From the NCBI RefSeq assembly GCF_003610915.1, contig NZ_NSDJ01000001.1, forward strand, positions 4,216,001 through 4,280,000: a DNA stretch of 64,000 bases, given 5' to 3'. Shown one piece after another: positions 18,064-28,811 of this stretch. The stretch is from Rahnella variigena (GTDB taxonomy: Bacteria; Pseudomonadota; Gammaproteobacteria; Enterobacterales; Enterobacteriaceae). Within the stretch, counting starts at the first letter, position 1. The number at the start of each line of letters is the position of its first letter. The notes below the pieces were generated by a model. It was not told the DNA's origin. It did no database searches and saw nothing but the letters and a program-made list of their open reading frames with translations. The translations under genes were made by a program, and so were the position numbers.

Positions 18064-18092
18064 AACGGCCCCTGAGCAATTCAGGAGCCGTT
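18064..18092. terminator. Hairpin between bamB and der
   Basis: Stem AACGGCCCCTGA / TCAGGAGCCGTT (one mismatch or G-T pair) with a five-base loop. Read along bamB-der (minus) it is followed by TTTCG only, so it is likely a partial terminator or processing hairpin and need not fully isolate der. Confidence 0.55.
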
Positions 18093-18140
18093 TTAAAGCC
18101 CGGGATCAACCGATCTCAGAGCCTGACGCAGGTCGCGATA

Positions 18141-19322
18141 TTAGCGGGTGAAGGAGTAAACTTCGCCACCTTTCGCCTGCACGACCAGCTTGTCACTGGC
18201 CACAATCGGTCCGCTCAGGAAGCCATCACTGTCAACTTTCTGCTGAGCCACAAAACGACCGTCTGTGGTGTTAATCCAGTGCAGATAACCTTCGGAATCA
18301 CCGACCACAATGTAACCATTATACAACACCGGGGCTGTCAGGTTACGGTGCAATAATTCACTCTGACGCCACACGCTGACACCGCCCTGGGTATCAAGCG
18401 CCATCACGCGGTCATCCTGGTCAACCATATAGATACGGCCGCCATCAACGATGATGTCGTTGACTGAACCCACATCACGTTTCCACATGATCTGACCAGA
18501 ACGAAGATCCATCGCCACCAGGCTGCCGTTATAGGCCAGTGCATACACAGTGCCATCAACGATAACCGGTGTGGTATCCACATCGCTCAGACGGTCAATT
18601 TCAGTTGTACCGGTAGTCTGAGAGATACGTTGTTGCCAGATCAGCTGACCTTCCTTCATCAGCACTGCGCTGACACGACCGTTGTCACCACCGACGATAG
18701 CCGCACCAAACGCCACGGCCGGAGCCGATTCGCCACGCAGGGAAAGTGTTGGCATATCGAGGTTAGCTGTCCACTGGATAGTACCATCGGACTCACTCAG
18801 CCCCTGCAACATACCGTTGCCGGTATGCACCAGCACCAGACCATCGCTGACGACAGGACGGGAAAGCGCTTCACCCGCGACTTTAGTCTGCCATGCCACA
18901 GTGCCGTCAGTGGTGTTCAATGCATACACCACGGCTTTCTCGCTGCCGACATACACATGGCTACCGGAGACCGTCAGGCCGCCAGAAAGTTGTGCTGAAA
19001 TATTACGGGAGAGGAAGCCGGTCTTTTGAGACAGATTCACGCTCCATTTTTCTTTACCGCTGTCAGCGTCGAGTGCTTTAACCACACCAAAACGATCAGC
19101 AGCATAAATAGTGCTGTCCTGCCAGGCCGGACGCAGGTTGGAGTAGAAATCGCCTACACCGTCGCCTACGGATTTGCTCCAGACTTTAGTCGGAGTAAAT
19201 TGATTCTCAACTTTTGGCAGCGGAGACATTTTTACCACGTCTTCTTCGCTGTTAAACAATGAACAGCCACTCAGCAGGGCAACTGAAACCCATCCTACCA
19301 AGAGTGTTTTACGCAATTGCAT
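18141..19322 (-). CDS. bamB: Outer-membrane assembly lipoprotein BamB
   Basis: BamB is a lipoprotein of the BAM complex that inserts beta-barrel proteins into the outer membrane and contacts BamA. The 393 residues match E. coli in length. A signal peptide ends in LLSGC (lipid-bearing Cys19), and the rest is an eight-bladed beta-propeller made of PQQ-like repeats, visible as recurring KALDADSGKEKW, YALNTTDGTVAW, QGLSESDGTIQW and MDLRSGQIMW. It sits 11 bases after yfgM, in the ispG-hisS-yfgM-bamB run. Confidence 0.97.
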   Translation of the reverse strand: MQLRKTLLVGWVSVALLSGCSLFNSEEDVVKMSPLPKVENQFTPTKVWSKSVGDGVGDFYSNLRPAWQDSTIYAADRFGVVKALDADSGKEKWSVNLSQKTGFLSRNISAQLSGGLTVSGSHVYVGSEKAVVYALNTTDGTVAWQTKVAGEALSRPVVSDGLVLVHTGNGMLQGLSESDGTIQWTANLDMPTLSLRGESAPAVAFGAAIVGGDNGRVSAVLMKEGQLIWQQRISQTTGTTEIDRLSDVDTTPVIVDGTVYALAYNGSLVAMDLRSGQIMWKRDVGSVNDIIVDGGRIYMVDQDDRVMALDTQGGVSVWRQSELLHRNLTAPVLYNGYIVVGDSEGYLHWINTTDGRFVAQQKVDSDGFLSGPIVASDKLVVQAKGGEVYSFTR

Positions 19323-19333
19323 CGGGGTTCCCC

Positions 19334-19954
19334 TTAGCTGGCTAAGTTGTTCAATTTCATACGCAGCATAGTTTGCAGCGTTTGAGAGGGTTTAGAATCG
19401 AGTCCTTTGCTGTAGGCTTCACGTGCGCCTTTTGCATCGCCTTTCGCAAGCAAAACATCACCACGGATGCCTTGCTGCATAGCCGCCCAGCCTTCACCCT
19501 TCACGCCATCTAACGTTTTGAGTGCATCATCAAATTTGCCTTGCTGCATCTGGATACGAGCCAGACGTAAATTCACCAGCGAACGTAAATTATCTTCTTT
19601 AGCCTGACCTTGTGCCTGGACTAACTGCTTTTCAGCATTCGCGAAATCTTTGGTCTCAACGAAATGATCAGCCAGTTGCAGGGCAGCAAACACCCCGTAA
19701 TTATTGTCATTGCTCTGAGCAAACTTCTCGAGACTGGCCACGCCCTGTGCATTATTACCCGTCATCGACTGATTCGCTTTCTGGAAAGACGCAGAAGCTT
19801 CCGTCAGGGCTGAGTCCTGGTGACTCTGCCAGAAACGCCAGCCGCCCAGGGCTGCAATACCCAGAACAACGCCGATGGCCAGCGCTTTACCATTTTCGGC
19901 AAAGAAGCGACGTACAGCATCAACCTGTTCATTCTCAGTGGTATAGACTTCCAC
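19334..19954 (-). CDS. yfgM: YfgM, periplasmic chaperone-adaptor of the SecYEG translocon
   Basis: YfgM is a single-pass membrane protein that works with PpiD at SecYEG and passes secreted proteins to periplasmic chaperones. Starting at GTG 19954 gives 206 residues, the E. coli length, with MEVYTTENEQVDAVRRFFAENGKAL; AAGGAGAAGG lies nine bases ahead. The helix AIGVVLGIAALGGWRFW (residues about 23-39) anchors it and the periplasmic part is TPR-like (repeats around NDNNYGVFAALQLADHFVETKDFANAEKQL). Thirteen bases separate it from hisS, so the genes are co-transcribed. Confidence 0.95.
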   Translation of the reverse strand: MEVYTTENEQVDAVRRFFAENGKALAIGVVLGIAALGGWRFWQSHQDSALTEASASFQKANQSMTGNNAQGVASLEKFAQSNDNNYGVFAALQLADHFVETKDFANAEKQLVQAQGQAKEDNLRSLVNLRLARIQMQQGKFDDALKTLDGVKGEGWAAMQQGIRGDVLLAKGDAKGAREAYSKGLDSKPSQTLQTMLRMKLNNLAS

Positions 19955-19967
19955 AGTGTCCTTCTCC

Positions 19968-21242
19968 TTAACCCAACATCGAAGCCAGACGCGAGGCGAT
20001 TTCGCTCTGCGCCAGCGTTTCTTGTGTTCCACTTTGCAGGTCTTTTACTACAACCTGCTGATTAGCAACTTCATCTTCGCCTAATACCAGGGCAACGCGC
20101 GCACCCCATTTATCTGCACGGGCGAATTGCTTTTTGAAGTTACCACCACCGTAGTTAGTCATTACTTTCAGCTCAGGCAGCGCATCCCGCAATTTTTCAG
20201 CCAGTTGCATGGCCGCGCTTTGCGTTCCGGCACCGGAAGAAATCACGTAAGCGTCAACAGTTGCCGGTGCTTTGAAGTCCGGGTTTACGGCCTGAACCAG
20301 TAATACCAGACGCTCCAGTCCCATCGCAAAACCGACGGCAGGCGTTGCACGACCGCCCAGTTGTTCGACCAGACCGTCGTAACGACCACCGGCACAAACG
20401 GTACCTTGCGAGCCTAAGCTGTGAGTTACCCATTCGAACACGGTGCGGTTGTAATAATCCAGACCGCGCACAAGTCGCTGATTAACCGTATATGGGATAC
20501 CAGACTGCTCTAAAAGTTCACACAGACCTGTAAAGTGTTCTCTTGATTCTTCATCAAGATAATCACCGAGTTCCGGTGCATCGTTTAATAACGCCTGAAT
20601 ATCCGGATTTTTAGAGTCCAGAACGCGCAGCGGGTTGCTGTACATGCGACGTTTGCAATCTTCGTCCAGCTTGTCTTTATGCTGTTCAAGGAAAGCCACC
20701 AGCGCGTCACGATAGTTGGCGCGTGCTTCCAGTGAACCGATAGAGTTCAGTTCCAGTGCGACATGTTCAGAAATCCCCAGCGCACGCCACCAGCGGGCTG
20801 TCAGCAGAATTAATTCTGCATCAACGTCCGGGCCTTGCAGACCAAAAACTTCCACACCCAGCTGATTAAACTGACGATAGCGGCCTTTTTGCGGGCGCTC
20901 GTAGCGGAACATCGGACCGATGTACCACAGACGCTGTTCCTGATTGTACAGCAGACCATGTTCAATACCGGCGCGCACGCAGCCCGCCGTACCTTCCGGA
21001 CGCAGCGTCAGGCTTTCACCGTTGCGGTCTTCAAAGGTATACATTTCTTTTTCCACGACATCGGTCACTTCGCCGATAGCGCGTTTAAACAATGGGGTCT
21101 GCTCTACAATCGGCATACGGATTTCATTGTAGCCGTAGCTGCCAAGCACCTGTTTCAACGAACCTTCAATGCGTTGCCACAGTGCAGTGTCTTCTGGCAG
21201 GTAGTCGTTCATGCCGCGAATGGCCTGGATATTCTTTGCCAC
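19968..21242 (-). CDS. hisS: Histidyl-tRNA synthetase HisS
   Basis: HisS charges tRNA-His. The 424 residues equal the E. coli length. Class II motifs are visible: motif 2 within [24 protein letters not shown] (residues about 110-133), the histidine-specific motifs [15 protein letters not shown] (about 255-270) and [14 protein letters not shown], and motif 3 in [12 protein letters not shown]-terminal anticodon-binding domain begins near residue 325. Upstream ispG is followed by a 130-base spacer, so hisS may have its own promoter; yfgM and bamB follow closely. Confidence 0.98.
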   Translation of the reverse strand: MAKNIQAIRGMNDYLPEDTALWQRIEGSLKQVLGSYGYNEIRMPIVEQTPLFKRAIGEVTDVVEKEMYTFEDRNGESLTLRPEGTAGCVRAGIEHGLLYNQEQRLWYIGPMFRYERPQKGRYRQFNQLGVEVFGLQGPDVDAELILLTARWWRALGISEHVALELNSIGSLEARANYRDALVAFLEQHKDKLDEDCKRRMYSNPLRVLDSKNPDIQALLNDAPELGDYLDEESREHFTGLCELLEQSGIPYTVNQRLVRGLDYYNRTVFEWVTHSLGSQGTVCAGGRYDGLVEQLGGRATPAVGFAMGLERLVLLVQAVNPDFKAPATVDAYVISSGAGTQSAAMQLAEKLRDALPELKVMTNYGGGNFKKQFARADKWGARVALVLGEDEVANQQVVVKDLQSGTQETLAQSEIASRLASMLG

Positions 21243-21375
21243 GTCAGTTCTCTATCGTTTTATAAAAAATGAACCCGATTATAGGGGCTTTATGGGCTGT
21301 GGTTCAACGCACAGACGCCATTACCCCAGTCGGGTTCAATATAATGCAGATGTACGCTGACACCCGCAACCGATG

Positions 21376-22497
21376 TTACTTTTCAAGATGATTGATAACG
21401 ATACGTTTACTCTCATCCATCAGCGCTGCTTTGGCGCGAATTTTAGCTTCTAACTGGTCGATCATGTCGTTGTTGTCAAAGCGCTCTCTCTGACGAACAC
21501 CGTCTTCGTAGAAACCGCTTTTGTTATGACCGCCGGTCACGCCCATAGTGGAAACCAGCGCTTCGCCCGGACCGTTAACCACACAGCCGATAATCGAAAC
21601 GTCCATTGGCGTGATGATATCTTCCAGACGTTGTTCCAGCGCATTCACGGTGCCGATGACATCAAACTCCTGACGCGAACAGGTCGGGCAGGCAATAAAG
21701 TTGATACCACGGGAACGTATACGCAGTGATTTGAGGATATCGAAGCCGACCTTAACTTCTTCAACCGGATCAGCCGCCAATGAAATACGTAGCGTGTCGC
21801 CGATGCCTTCAGACAGCAGCAGCCCTAAGCCAATCGCCGATTTAACGGAACCTGCACGCAGGCCACCCGCTTCGGTAATCCCCAGATGCAACGGCTGAAC
21901 AATCTGTTTGGCCAGCAAACGGTATGACTCAACGGCCAGGAATACGTCAGACGCTTTAACGCTGACTTTAAACTGGTCAAAGTTGAGACGGTCGAGAATA
22001 TCGACATGACGCATCGCCGATTCCAGCAAAGCCTGCGGCGTGGGTTCGCCGTACTTTTCCTGGATGTCTTTTTCCAGAGAGCCGCCGTTAACACCGATAC
22101 GGATAGGAATATTTTTGTCGCGCGCGCAATCCACCACAGAGCGGATGCGGGATTCGTTACCAATGTTACCCGGGTTAATACGCAGGCAATCTACGCCATA
22201 TTCTGCAACCTGCAGGGCGATGCGGTAATCGAAATGAATATCAGCGACCAGCGGGACATTAACCTGCTGTTTGATAAGTTTGAATGCTTCTGCTGCATCC
22301 ATCGTAGGCACAGAAACGCGAACAATATCGACACCCACGCGTTCCAGTGATTTGATCTGTGCGACAGTCGCCGCGACATCTGTGGTGCGGGTGTTGGTCA
22401 TCGATTGCACTGCAATCGGTGCTCCGTCACCTACAGGCACCTTGCCGACATAAATCCGGGTTGATTTGCGACGGGTAATGGGTGACTGGTTATGCAT
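21376..22497 (-). CDS. ispG: IspG, 4-hydroxy-3-methylbut-2-enyl diphosphate synthase
   Basis: IspG is the [4Fe-4S] enzyme of the MEP isoprenoid pathway that reduces MEcPP to HMBPP. Placing the start at [13 protein letters not shown] gives 373 residues, as in enterobacteria, with GGAG ahead of it. The TIM barrel is at the front ([18 protein letters not shown]) and the cluster-binding domain has Cys in [14 protein letters not shown] and in [11 protein letters not shown], plus the conserved glutamate near residue 305. It needs an iron-sulphur cluster, relevant because the isc locus in this window is reduced. It lies downstream of rodZ and ahead of hisS. Confidence 0.97.
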   Translation of the reverse strand: MHNQSPITRRKSTRIYVGKVPVGDGAPIAVQSMTNTRTTDVAATVAQIKSLERVGVDIVRVSVPTMDAAEAFKLIKQQVNVPLVADIHFDYRIALQVAEYGVDCLRINPGNIGNESRIRSVVDCARDKNIPIRIGVNGGSLEKDIQEKYGEPTPQALLESAMRHVDILDRLNFDQFKVSVKASDVFLAVESYRLLAKQIVQPLHLGITEAGGLRAGSVKSAIGLGLLLSEGIGDTLRISLAADPVEEVKVGFDILKSLRIRSRGINFIACPTCSRQEFDVIGTVNALEQRLEDIITPMDVSIIGCVVNGPGEALVSTMGVTGGHNKSGFYEDGVRQRERFDNNDMIDQLEAKIRAKAALMDESKRIVINHLEK

Positions 22498-22539
22498 TAC
22501 TTCACTCTCCATCGTTGCAATCGTCTGACAAACTGCCGA

Positions 22540-23538
22540 TTACTCGGCAGCTAAGGTCAGGCGCGCAACACGGCTTGATTTTACAAAACGACTTAAATCA
22601 ACCGGTTTGCCCTGGAACTGGATATCTACTGCACCCGGCGCACCGATTTTCAGTTTATACGGCGCAGTGCCCTTCACGCTGAAGGTTTCACCGCCTTTCT
22701 TCATGCCGCTGAACAGGGTTTTGCCTGACGCGTCATCAATCTGGAACCAGCAGTCAGCTTTAAAGGTAAAAGTGACCGCTTGTGGATCCGCACCCGCTGC
22801 CGCAGCAGTTTGTGCATCACCGGTTGGCAGACCGTTTTCAGCGGTGGCTGCTGGCTGGCTGGTAGAAACGGCAGCAGGTGCCTGTTCAGCTGGCGCAGTC
22901 GTCGTCGCTGGCGCACTGTTGGCGGTCGCCGCCGGTGCTGTGTTCAACGGAATGCTGTTCTGTGCTTGCGGTGCATTTGCAGCAGTCGCTGGCTCAGAAG
23001 CCGTATCGTCTGTGGTCGGTGCAGAATTTGCGTTATCGCCCAGAGGAATGGTCTGCCCCTGGCCGTTATCCTGATTCAGCTGTGCCGATGACTGATCGGC
23101 CATGGTTGCGATTTCCTGTTGCTGCGCCTGATGATTTTGCCACCACCACGCACCCGTCAGACCAACCACAACAAACACCACCAGCCAGGTAAAGCCCATC
23201 AGCCAGCCATCGCGTTTTTTGCGAGACTTACCGAGAGAGAACCCTTGCATTGACGCCACTTTAGGCACTTTGATCGGCGCTTGTTTACCGATCAGACCTA
23301 ATAATTCTTCTTCAGGTACATGAACCAGCTTGGCATAAGAACGGAGATAACCACGCAGGAAAGTCGGCGCAAGATCGGCCGGCGTCGTTTCTTCTTCAAT
23401 TTGGCGAATAGTCGAGACTTTCAGACACAGGCGTTCTGCAACGGCCTGATGACTAAGACCTAACTGTTCACGAGCCTGACGCAGACGTTCGCCTGTTGTC
23501 AGTTTTGCATTATTTTCTTGAGGGGCTTCAGTATTCAT
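22540..23538 (-). CDS. rodZ: Cytoskeletal adaptor RodZ
   Basis: RodZ links MreB filaments to the elongasome and sets rod shape. The 332-residue protein has a cytoplasmic helix-turn-helix domain ([35 protein letters not shown], about 17-51) that binds MreB. A basic juxtamembrane stretch [10 protein letters not shown] precedes the single helix [21 protein letters not shown], and a periplasmic linker rich in Ala, Thr, Pro and Gln leads to the C-terminal DUF4115 domain ([15 protein letters not shown] onward). It overlaps the end of pilW by eleven bases, so the two are translated together. Confidence 0.96.
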   Translation of the reverse strand: MNTEAPQENNAKLTTGERLRQAREQLGLSHQAVAERLCLKVSTIRQIEEETTPADLAPTFLRGYLRSYAKLVHVPEEELLGLIGKQAPIKVPKVASMQGFSLGKSRKKRDGWLMGFTWLVVFVVVGLTGAWWWQNHQAQQQEIATMADQSSAQLNQDNGQGQTIPLGDNANSAPTTDDTASEPATAANAPQAQNSIPLNTAPAATANSAPATTTAPAEQAPAAVSTSQPAATAENGLPTGDAQTAAAAGADPQAVTFTFKADCWFQIDDASGKTLFSGMKKGGETFSVKGTAPYKLKIGAPGAVDIQFQGKPVDLSRFVKSSRVARLTLAAE

Positions 23539-24289
23539 TGGCTAAGAACTGCTGGTACTGTTTAGATTGTGGATAACTACGCGCAAGTTGCTTACCGTAG
23601 CGTTGAACGCTATCCGGGTTGCCCGCTAACGCAGCGAATCGAATTTGCAACATGAGACTCTCAGCGGTGGCTGGCAGAACATGTTGATATACATCCAGTA
23701 AAAGTTTCGCCTGAGCGCGGTTCCCTTCCCCAAATTCTTTGGTTGCCTCAGTCAGCAAGGGTGCGCCTTTATCGGGATCAACTTTCAATGCCCGGCTCAG
23801 TAACACTCGCGCTTCCTCATTCTGATTGGCCTTCAGAAAACAGTAGCCTGCATTTTCCAGACTGTCAGCAACCTGACCGTAATCAGGCGCATTAGCTGCG
23901 GCGCTAAACTGCTGTTGTGCCGGTACATACTGCCCTAAACTACACAAAAACGCACCGTAATTATTTAACACCGTCCCATTTTGCGGCGCCAGCTTCAGCG
24001 CTTGCTGGTAGCGGCTTTCTGCGGCTTTCTGATTGCCGTTTTTTTGCTCGTAAAGCGCCATCCCCAGCTGCGTCCGATAATCCTGCGGCGCACCGTCAAC
24101 GGCTTTCTGCAAATTCTGTTTTGCTGCGTCCATGTTCCCCTGATTCAGGTAAGCCATACCCAACTCGAGGCGCGTTTGTGCTGCGCCACTGGCCGGTTGC
24201 GACTCCTTCGGTGAACTGGAACAGCCTGCCAGCAAAGCCACCGACATGCCTGCAGCTATCAACATTTTCACACAGCCCTTCATTGTCAT
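23528..24289 (-). CDS. pilW: PilW/PilF-type TPR lipoprotein (YfgL neighbourhood)
   Basis: A 253-residue lipoprotein with signal and lipobox LLAGC (Cys about residue 22) followed by tetratricopeptide repeats: [54 protein letters not shown] and later copies. The family is named for type IV pilus biogenesis in other bacteria; in enterobacteria the gene sits between rlmN and rodZ as here and its exact role is not settled. Two starts are possible, ATG 24289 or ATG 24283; GGGA ahead of the first favours it slightly. It overlaps rodZ. Confidence 0.9.
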   Translation of the reverse strand: MTMKGCVKMLIAAGMSVALLAGCSSSPKESQPASGAAQTRLELGMAYLNQGNMDAAKQNLQKAVDGAPQDYRTQLGMALYEQKNGNQKAAESRYQQALKLAPQNGTVLNNYGAFLCSLGQYVPAQQQFSAAANAPDYGQVADSLENAGYCFLKANQNEEARVLLSRALKVDPDKGAPLLTEATKEFGEGNRAQAKLLLDVYQHVLPATAESLMLQIRFAALAGNPDSVQRYGKQLARSYPQSKQYQQFLANEY

Positions 24290-24365
24290 GCTTAATTCCC
24301 TTTACCCTGCCAGCGACAATAAAACAGCGGGCTTCGACGGAACACCGTGGCGAAGCCCATTGGGA

Positions 24366-25565
24366 TCAGACGGCTTTTACGGAAATCTGTTGCTCGCCTG
24401 CCATTTTTTTCTTCAATGTACGTTTGGTACGGTCGATAACATCACCGGCCAGCTGACCACACGCGGCATCAATGTCATCGCCACGTGTTTTGCGCACGAT
24501 AACTGTAAAGCCATAATCCATCAGCACTTTAGAGAAACGATCAATACGGCTGTTCGAGCTGCGGCCATACGGCGCGCCCGGGAACGGGTTCCATGGGATC
24601 AGGTTAATCTTGCATGGCGTGTTTTTCAGACGTTCTGCCAGTTCGTGCGCATGCTCGGTGCCATCATTGATGTGATCCAGCATAACGTACTCGATGGTGA
24701 CACGCCCCTGATTGGCGTTAGATTTGCCAATATAGCGCTCAACCGCTGCCAGGAAAGTATCGATATTGTATTTGCGGTTAATCGGCACGATTTCGTCACG
24801 AATGGTGTCGTTCGGCGCGTGCAGGGAAATCGCCAGTGCGACGTCAATCATATCGCCCAGTTTATCCAGCGCAGGCACGACGCCTGATGTGGAAAGCGTT
24901 ACGCGACGTTTTGACAGACCAAAACCGAAATCGTCGAGCATGATTTCCATCGCCGGAACCACGTTATTCAGGTTCAGCAGAGGTTCGCCCATACCCATCA
25001 TCACCACGTTGGTGATAGGACGCGTACCGGCCACTTTCGCGGCACCGATAATTTTTGCCGCACGCCACACCTGACCGATAATTTCGGACACGCGCAGGTT
25101 ACGGTTAAAGCCCTGTTGTGCCGTAGAACAAAAAGTACATTCCAGCGCACAGCCTACCTGAGAAGAAACGCAAAGCGTCGCACGGTCGCCGTCCGGGATA
25201 TACACGGTTTCAACCAGTTGTCCGCCTACCTGAATGGCCCATTTGATGGTGCCGTCAGTGGAACGTTGTTCTGAAGCGACTTCCGGTGCACGAATTTCGG
25301 CAACGCGGGCCAGCTTTTCACGCAGCACTTTGTTGATATCGGTCATTTGCTCGAAATCATCGCTGCAGTAATGGTACATCCACTTCATGACCTGATCAGC
25401 ACGGAACGGTTTTTCGCCCATGTTGATGAAGAACTCACGCATTTGTTTGCGGTTAAGATCAAGAAGGTTAATTTTTGCGGCAGCAGGCGCGACAACGGCG
25501 ACGGCTTCTGCAGAAGCTTGGGTAGTCTCAGACAAGGTTTGCTCGGGCGTGTTGAATTCTGACAT
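24366..25565 (-). CDS. rlmN: 23S rRNA A2503 / tRNA A37 C2-methyltransferase RlmN
   Basis: RlmN is a radical-SAM enzyme that methylates C2 of A2503 in 23S rRNA and A37 in some tRNAs. The cluster motif CxxxCxxC is Cys139, Cys143 and Cys146 in [17 protein letters not shown]. The glycine-rich SAM segment is [13 protein letters not shown]. The mechanistic methyl-carrying Cys lies near the C-terminus in [14 protein letters not shown]. At 399 residues it is about fifteen longer than E. coli, because of an alanine-rich N-terminal extension ([18 protein letters not shown]). It leads the rlmN-pilW-rodZ-ispG run. Confidence 0.97.
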   Translation of the reverse strand: MSEFNTPEQTLSETTQASAEAVAVVAPAAAKINLLDLNRKQMREFFINMGEKPFRADQVMKWMYHYCSDDFEQMTDINKVLREKLARVAEIRAPEVASEQRSTDGTIKWAIQVGGQLVETVYIPDGDRATLCVSSQVGCALECTFCSTAQQGFNRNLRVSEIIGQVWRAAKIIGAAKVAGTRPITNVVMMGMGEPLLNLNNVVPAMEIMLDDFGFGLSKRRVTLSTSGVVPALDKLGDMIDVALAISLHAPNDTIRDEIVPINRKYNIDTFLAAVERYIGKSNANQGRVTIEYVMLDHINDGTEHAHELAERLKNTPCKINLIPWNPFPGAPYGRSSNSRIDRFSKVLMDYGFTVIVRKTRGDDIDAACGQLAGDVIDRTKRTLKKKMAGEQQISVKAV

Positions 25566-25689
25566 GAAAAAATGGCCTCGTTGTTACACGTTATGGCGTA
25601 TTGGAAGTGCAGAGCCGAATGTATCTTTATACATATATCTTTTACATATAGTGCAAACAGTACAAACAGATGGCCTGCAAATAAATTGC

Positions 25690-25717
25690 GCCCCGAAGAG
25701 GCTGGCTCATTCGGGGC
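25690..25717 (-). terminator. Terminator after ndk
   Basis: Stem GCCCCGAA / TTCGGGGC around a 12-base loop, followed on the minus strand by GCAATTTATTT. It stands about 110 bases past the ndk stop and ahead of rlmN. Confidence 0.6.
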
Positions 25718-25824
25718 GCAACATTGTACAAATTTTAGGGCACGGTTGCCATGTTTGGTAGGTACCTGTTACAAAATTCTTGCGAATTTGCGGCACATCT
25801 TCCAGCAGAGCTTACCCAAAAATC

Positions 25825-26250
25825 TTAACGCGGGCAGATTTCGCTTTCGGTGAAGAAATAAGCGATTTCGCGTTGTGCAGATTCTACAGCGTCAGAACCG
25901 TGAACCGCGTTAGCCGTGAAGCTGTCAGCGAAGTCTGCACGCAGGGTGCCTGCCAGAGCGTTGTCCGGGTTAGTTGCGCCCATGATGTCACGGTTACGCT
26001 GAACTGCATTTTCGCCTTCCAGAACCTGAACCATGATCGGGCCAGAAGTCATGAACTCAACCAGACCGTCGAAGAAAGGACGGCCTTTGTGTTCTGCGTA
26101 GAAGCCTTCAGCTTGTTCTTTAGTCAGTTTCAGCATTTTTGACGCGATGATAGTGAAACCAGCGCGTTCGAAACGTGCGTAGATAGCACCGATGTCGTTG
26201 TTAGCTACGGAGTTTGGCTTGATGATGGAGAAAGTACGTTCGATAGTCAT
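25825..26250 (-). CDS. ndk: Nucleoside diphosphate kinase Ndk
   Basis: Ndk transfers the terminal phosphate of ATP to other (d)NDPs through a phospho-histidine. The 141 residues are near the E. coli 143. The active His117 is in NAVHGSD and the nucleotide-binding residues are in [18 protein letters not shown] and [11 protein letters not shown]. It is flanked by hairpins on both sides and probably stands alone. In E. coli it also lies between rlmN and the sseB/pepB group. Confidence 0.98.
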   Translation of the reverse strand: MTIERTFSIIKPNSVANNDIGAIYARFERAGFTIIASKMLKLTKEQAEGFYAEHKGRPFFDGLVEFMTSGPIMVQVLEGENAVQRNRDIMGATNPDNALAGTLRADFADSFTANAVHGSDAVESAQREIAYFFTESEICPR

Positions 26251-26424
26251 GAAAAAACCTCAGTCTGACTTTTATAGGTAGGGCCGGTTAATTTAATGTT
26301 ATACCTGCCGTAAAATGGCGGTGATTATAGGGAGCGAAGTTAAGATTGCCTACCCGAATCACAACATTTAATTAAAAAAATGTGTGATTGATTCACTATC
26401 GAACCTAAACCGCCTATTCCCCTT

Positions 26425-26457
26425 AAACAAAACAAGGGCAAAACGGCGTTCTGCCCT
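26425..26457 (-). terminator. Intrinsic terminator after sseB
   Basis: Minus-strand stem AGGGCA / TGCCCT with an eleven-base inner part (GAACGCCGTTT, itself able to pair partly), followed by TTGTTTTGTTT. It lies 16 bases downstream of the sseB stop. Confidence 0.85.
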
Positions 26458-26473
26458 GCTTTATCCCCTGATT

Positions 26474-27337
26474 TTATGCCTGACCGGACGACGGAATAAT
26501 GTTACGCAACCAGCTTCCCCACTTGCGCTGGTAGAACGGCTGCGTGTGGCTGATCAGATAATGGCTGATACCGCGTTCCTTTTCAGAAACGATACAGAAA
26601 TCCACCGGACGATCGTCGGGTGAGGTTTCGCTCGCCACATTCCCCGCCTCGCGGATCAGCGCATCGATTTCCTGCTCATCACCGTCAGCCTCAACACCAA
26701 TTAACAGGTTTGGCTGATCGTCCACGGCTTTATCATGGATCAGCGCCATAAAGGCGCGGCGCACCGGCTTTTTCTGCGTGAACAGCGTGGTCAGCGCGTC
26801 GATCATAGCGGAAGGATATTCGTCCGGCTGACCAATCAGCAGCTGGCTTTCTTTATCCAGCACCAGCTCCGAGGGCGCATTCAGCCCGCCATTGCTCAGC
26901 AACAGCGTGACTTCATTTGGCGTGAATTCTTTGCCGTATTCTGACTTGGGATTCAGAAACAATTCTTCCCCTTGTGTCATTTCAAACAACACACGGGCAG
27001 GCAGCGCGACAAACGCCTGCTCATCCGGGCTTTCACCGGCACTGGCTTTTTCCAGGACGTCCACCGAAGAAAAGAAAGGAATGATCGAACTGCCATCCTG
27101 CTTTTCCCAGTGCAAAATATTCAGTTCACTGCCTGCGGTGATCGCCACACTGCCCTGCTTTTCAGCGTCATCCTGCCCTGCATCACCCAGCACAAAAACG
27201 GTGGATTCCAGCAAAGTTTGATAAAACGCCGGACGCCATGCCGGTGCGGTGACAGAAAGGCGAAGCAGACGCTCCAGCTCGTTTTCACCGTCAGTCGCCG
27301 CTGCGCCAGCAGGAAGATGATCGTGTGGGACACTCAT
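26474..27337 (-). CDS. sseB: SseB family protein (enhanced serine sensitivity)
   Basis: A 287-residue cytoplasmic protein with the SseB N-terminal domain (LERLLRLSVTAPAWRPAFYQTLLESTVFVLGD) and the C-terminal domain ending HTQPFYQRKWGSWLRNIIPSSGQA. E. coli SseB, 258 residues, raises serine tolerance when overproduced; the biochemical activity is unknown. The extra length here is mostly in the first 20 residues and a mid-protein acidic loop. It follows pepB on the same strand, 82 bases on, the E. coli order. Confidence 0.93.
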   Translation of the reverse strand: MSVPHDHLPAGAAATDGENELERLLRLSVTAPAWRPAFYQTLLESTVFVLGDAGQDDAEKQGSVAITAGSELNILHWEKQDGSSIIPFFSSVDVLEKASAGESPDEQAFVALPARVLFEMTQGEELFLNPKSEYGKEFTPNEVTLLLSNGGLNAPSELVLDKESQLLIGQPDEYPSAMIDALTTLFTQKKPVRRAFMALIHDKAVDDQPNLLIGVEADGDEQEIDALIREAGNVASETSPDDRPVDFCIVSEKERGISHYLISHTQPFYQRKWGSWLRNIIPSSGQA

Positions 27338-27419
27338 GATTCTTGACTCCGGTAGTAGTATAAAACGGGGCGCCGTTAAGCGCCCCGTTGTGCATCATGC
27401 ATGCATTGCTTTCTGAAAC

Positions 27420-28730
27420 TTACTTCGCTTTAGCTAACAACAGGTTAGCCACGGTACGCACACCCAGACCGGTTGCACCGGCAGACCACTGATCCGCTGC
27501 GCTTTTGCGATACGTCGCAGAACAGTCGATGTGCAGCCAGCCTTTCTTATATTCAGTGACGAAATGAGACAAGAACGCCGCCGCCGTGCTCGCGCCAGCA
27601 GTGTGCGCAGGACCGGCAATGTTGTTCAGCTCTGCAAAGTTAGACGGCAGATGTGAACGGTGGAACTCTTCCAGTGGCAGGCGCCAGAACGGTTCGTGTT
27701 CAGCTTTCGCGCTTTCCAGCAGTTCACCTGCCAGTGCATCGTCAAAGCTGAACAGCGCGTGGTAATCGTTGCCCAGTGCCGTTTTTGCCGCGCCTGTCAG
27801 TGTTGCCGCATCAATGATCAGTTCAGGATTTTGCGCAGACGCGTCGATCAGGCCATCGGCCAGCACCAGACGGCCTTCGGCGTCAGTGTTCATCACTTCT
27901 ACGGTTTTACCGTTACGGTAACGGATGATATCGCCGAGTTTCAGCGCGTTGCCGCTGACCATGTTATCCGCGCAGCACAGGTACAGTTTCACGCGCTTGT
28001 TCAGGCCGTTAGCCGCCGCCAGCGCCAGAGCGCCAGTCAGGGTGGCTGCGCCGCCCATATCAGCCTTCATGGAATCCATGGAAGCGCTTGGTTTCAGGCT
28101 GTAACCACCGGTATCGAAGGTGATACCTTTGCCGACCAGACAGGCATAAACCGGGGCATCCGCGTCGCCGCTCGGGTTGTAATCCAGTGCCAGCAGTACC
28201 GGCGGACGGTCAGAACCACGGCCAACGGTGTGGATCCCCATATAGCTTTGCTGACGCAGATCGTCGCCTTTGGTAATGCGGTAGCTGACTTTTTCGTTGC
28301 CAAATTCACACATTAGATCAACGGCACGGGTCGCCAGTTGTTCAGGAGACAAATCTTCTGCCGGGGTATTGATGGTGTTACGCACCCAGTCGATAATTTT
28401 CAGGCGTTGTTTCAGCGTGTTCGCGTCATCTTCAGACAGTTCAGCCCATTCAACATTGCGTGCGCCTTTCGGACCACGGAAGCCCTGCCAGAATGCCCAG
28501 CTGTTTTCGAGATCCCAGCCTTCACCCGCCAGTTTGACGTTTTTAACGCCCTGACCGTCGATGCGGCGGGCAGCGCGGGAAATAGCCGTCAGCGCCTCGC
28601 CGTCTTTCAGGTGAATGGTCATACCGGCGGAATCCGTGCTCAGTGTTGCCTTTTCGCCCCAGCGTGCATCAGCTGGCTCAGAGGAAAGGAAGACGGACAT
28701 CGCTTCATTGGTCGTTACTTCGGAACTCAT
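27420..28730 (-). CDS. pepB: Aminopeptidase B (PepB, M17 family)
   Basis: PepB is a hexameric cytosolic leucyl-aminopeptidase-type enzyme with two metal ions that removes N-terminal residues of small peptides. Start [28 protein letters not shown] (436 residues) is chosen for the AGGAGT six bases ahead. The metal and catalytic residues are in [29 protein letters not shown] and [16 protein letters not shown]. In E. coli pepB ends the isc region after iscX; here it comes straight after iscS, with only 81 bases between. Confidence 0.96.
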   Translation of the reverse strand: MSSEVTTNEAMSVFLSSEPADARWGEKATLSTDSAGMTIHLKDGEALTAISRAARRIDGQGVKNVKLAGEGWDLENSWAFWQGFRGPKGARNVEWAELSEDDANTLKQRLKIIDWVRNTINTPAEDLSPEQLATRAVDLMCEFGNEKVSYRITKGDDLRQQSYMGIHTVGRGSDRPPVLLALDYNPSGDADAPVYACLVGKGITFDTGGYSLKPSASMDSMKADMGGAATLTGALALAAANGLNKRVKLYLCCADNMVSGNALKLGDIIRYRNGKTVEVMNTDAEGRLVLADGLIDASAQNPELIIDAATLTGAAKTALGNDYHALFSFDDALAGELLESAKAEHEPFWRLPLEEFHRSHLPSNFAELNNIAGPAHTAGASTAAAFLSHFVTEYKKGWLHIDCSATYRKSAADQWSAGATGLGVRTVANLLLAKAK

Positions 28731-28754
28731 AACAGGACTCCTGATTGTTTTTAT

Positions 28755-28780
28755 CTTCAATGAATATTCATTATCAATGA
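28755..28780. promoter_or_regulatory. Palindrome in the iscS-pepB junction, Fur-box-like
   Basis: A perfect 14-base palindrome AATGAATATTCATT (28759-28772) with GATAAT on one side resembles part of a Fur box. It lies about 30 bases ahead of pepB, at the point where six isc genes would be expected. Regulatory function is only a possibility. Confidence 0.35.
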
Positions 28781-28811
28781 CAGGCAAATCACCCGTTCAG
28801 CGGGTGGCACT

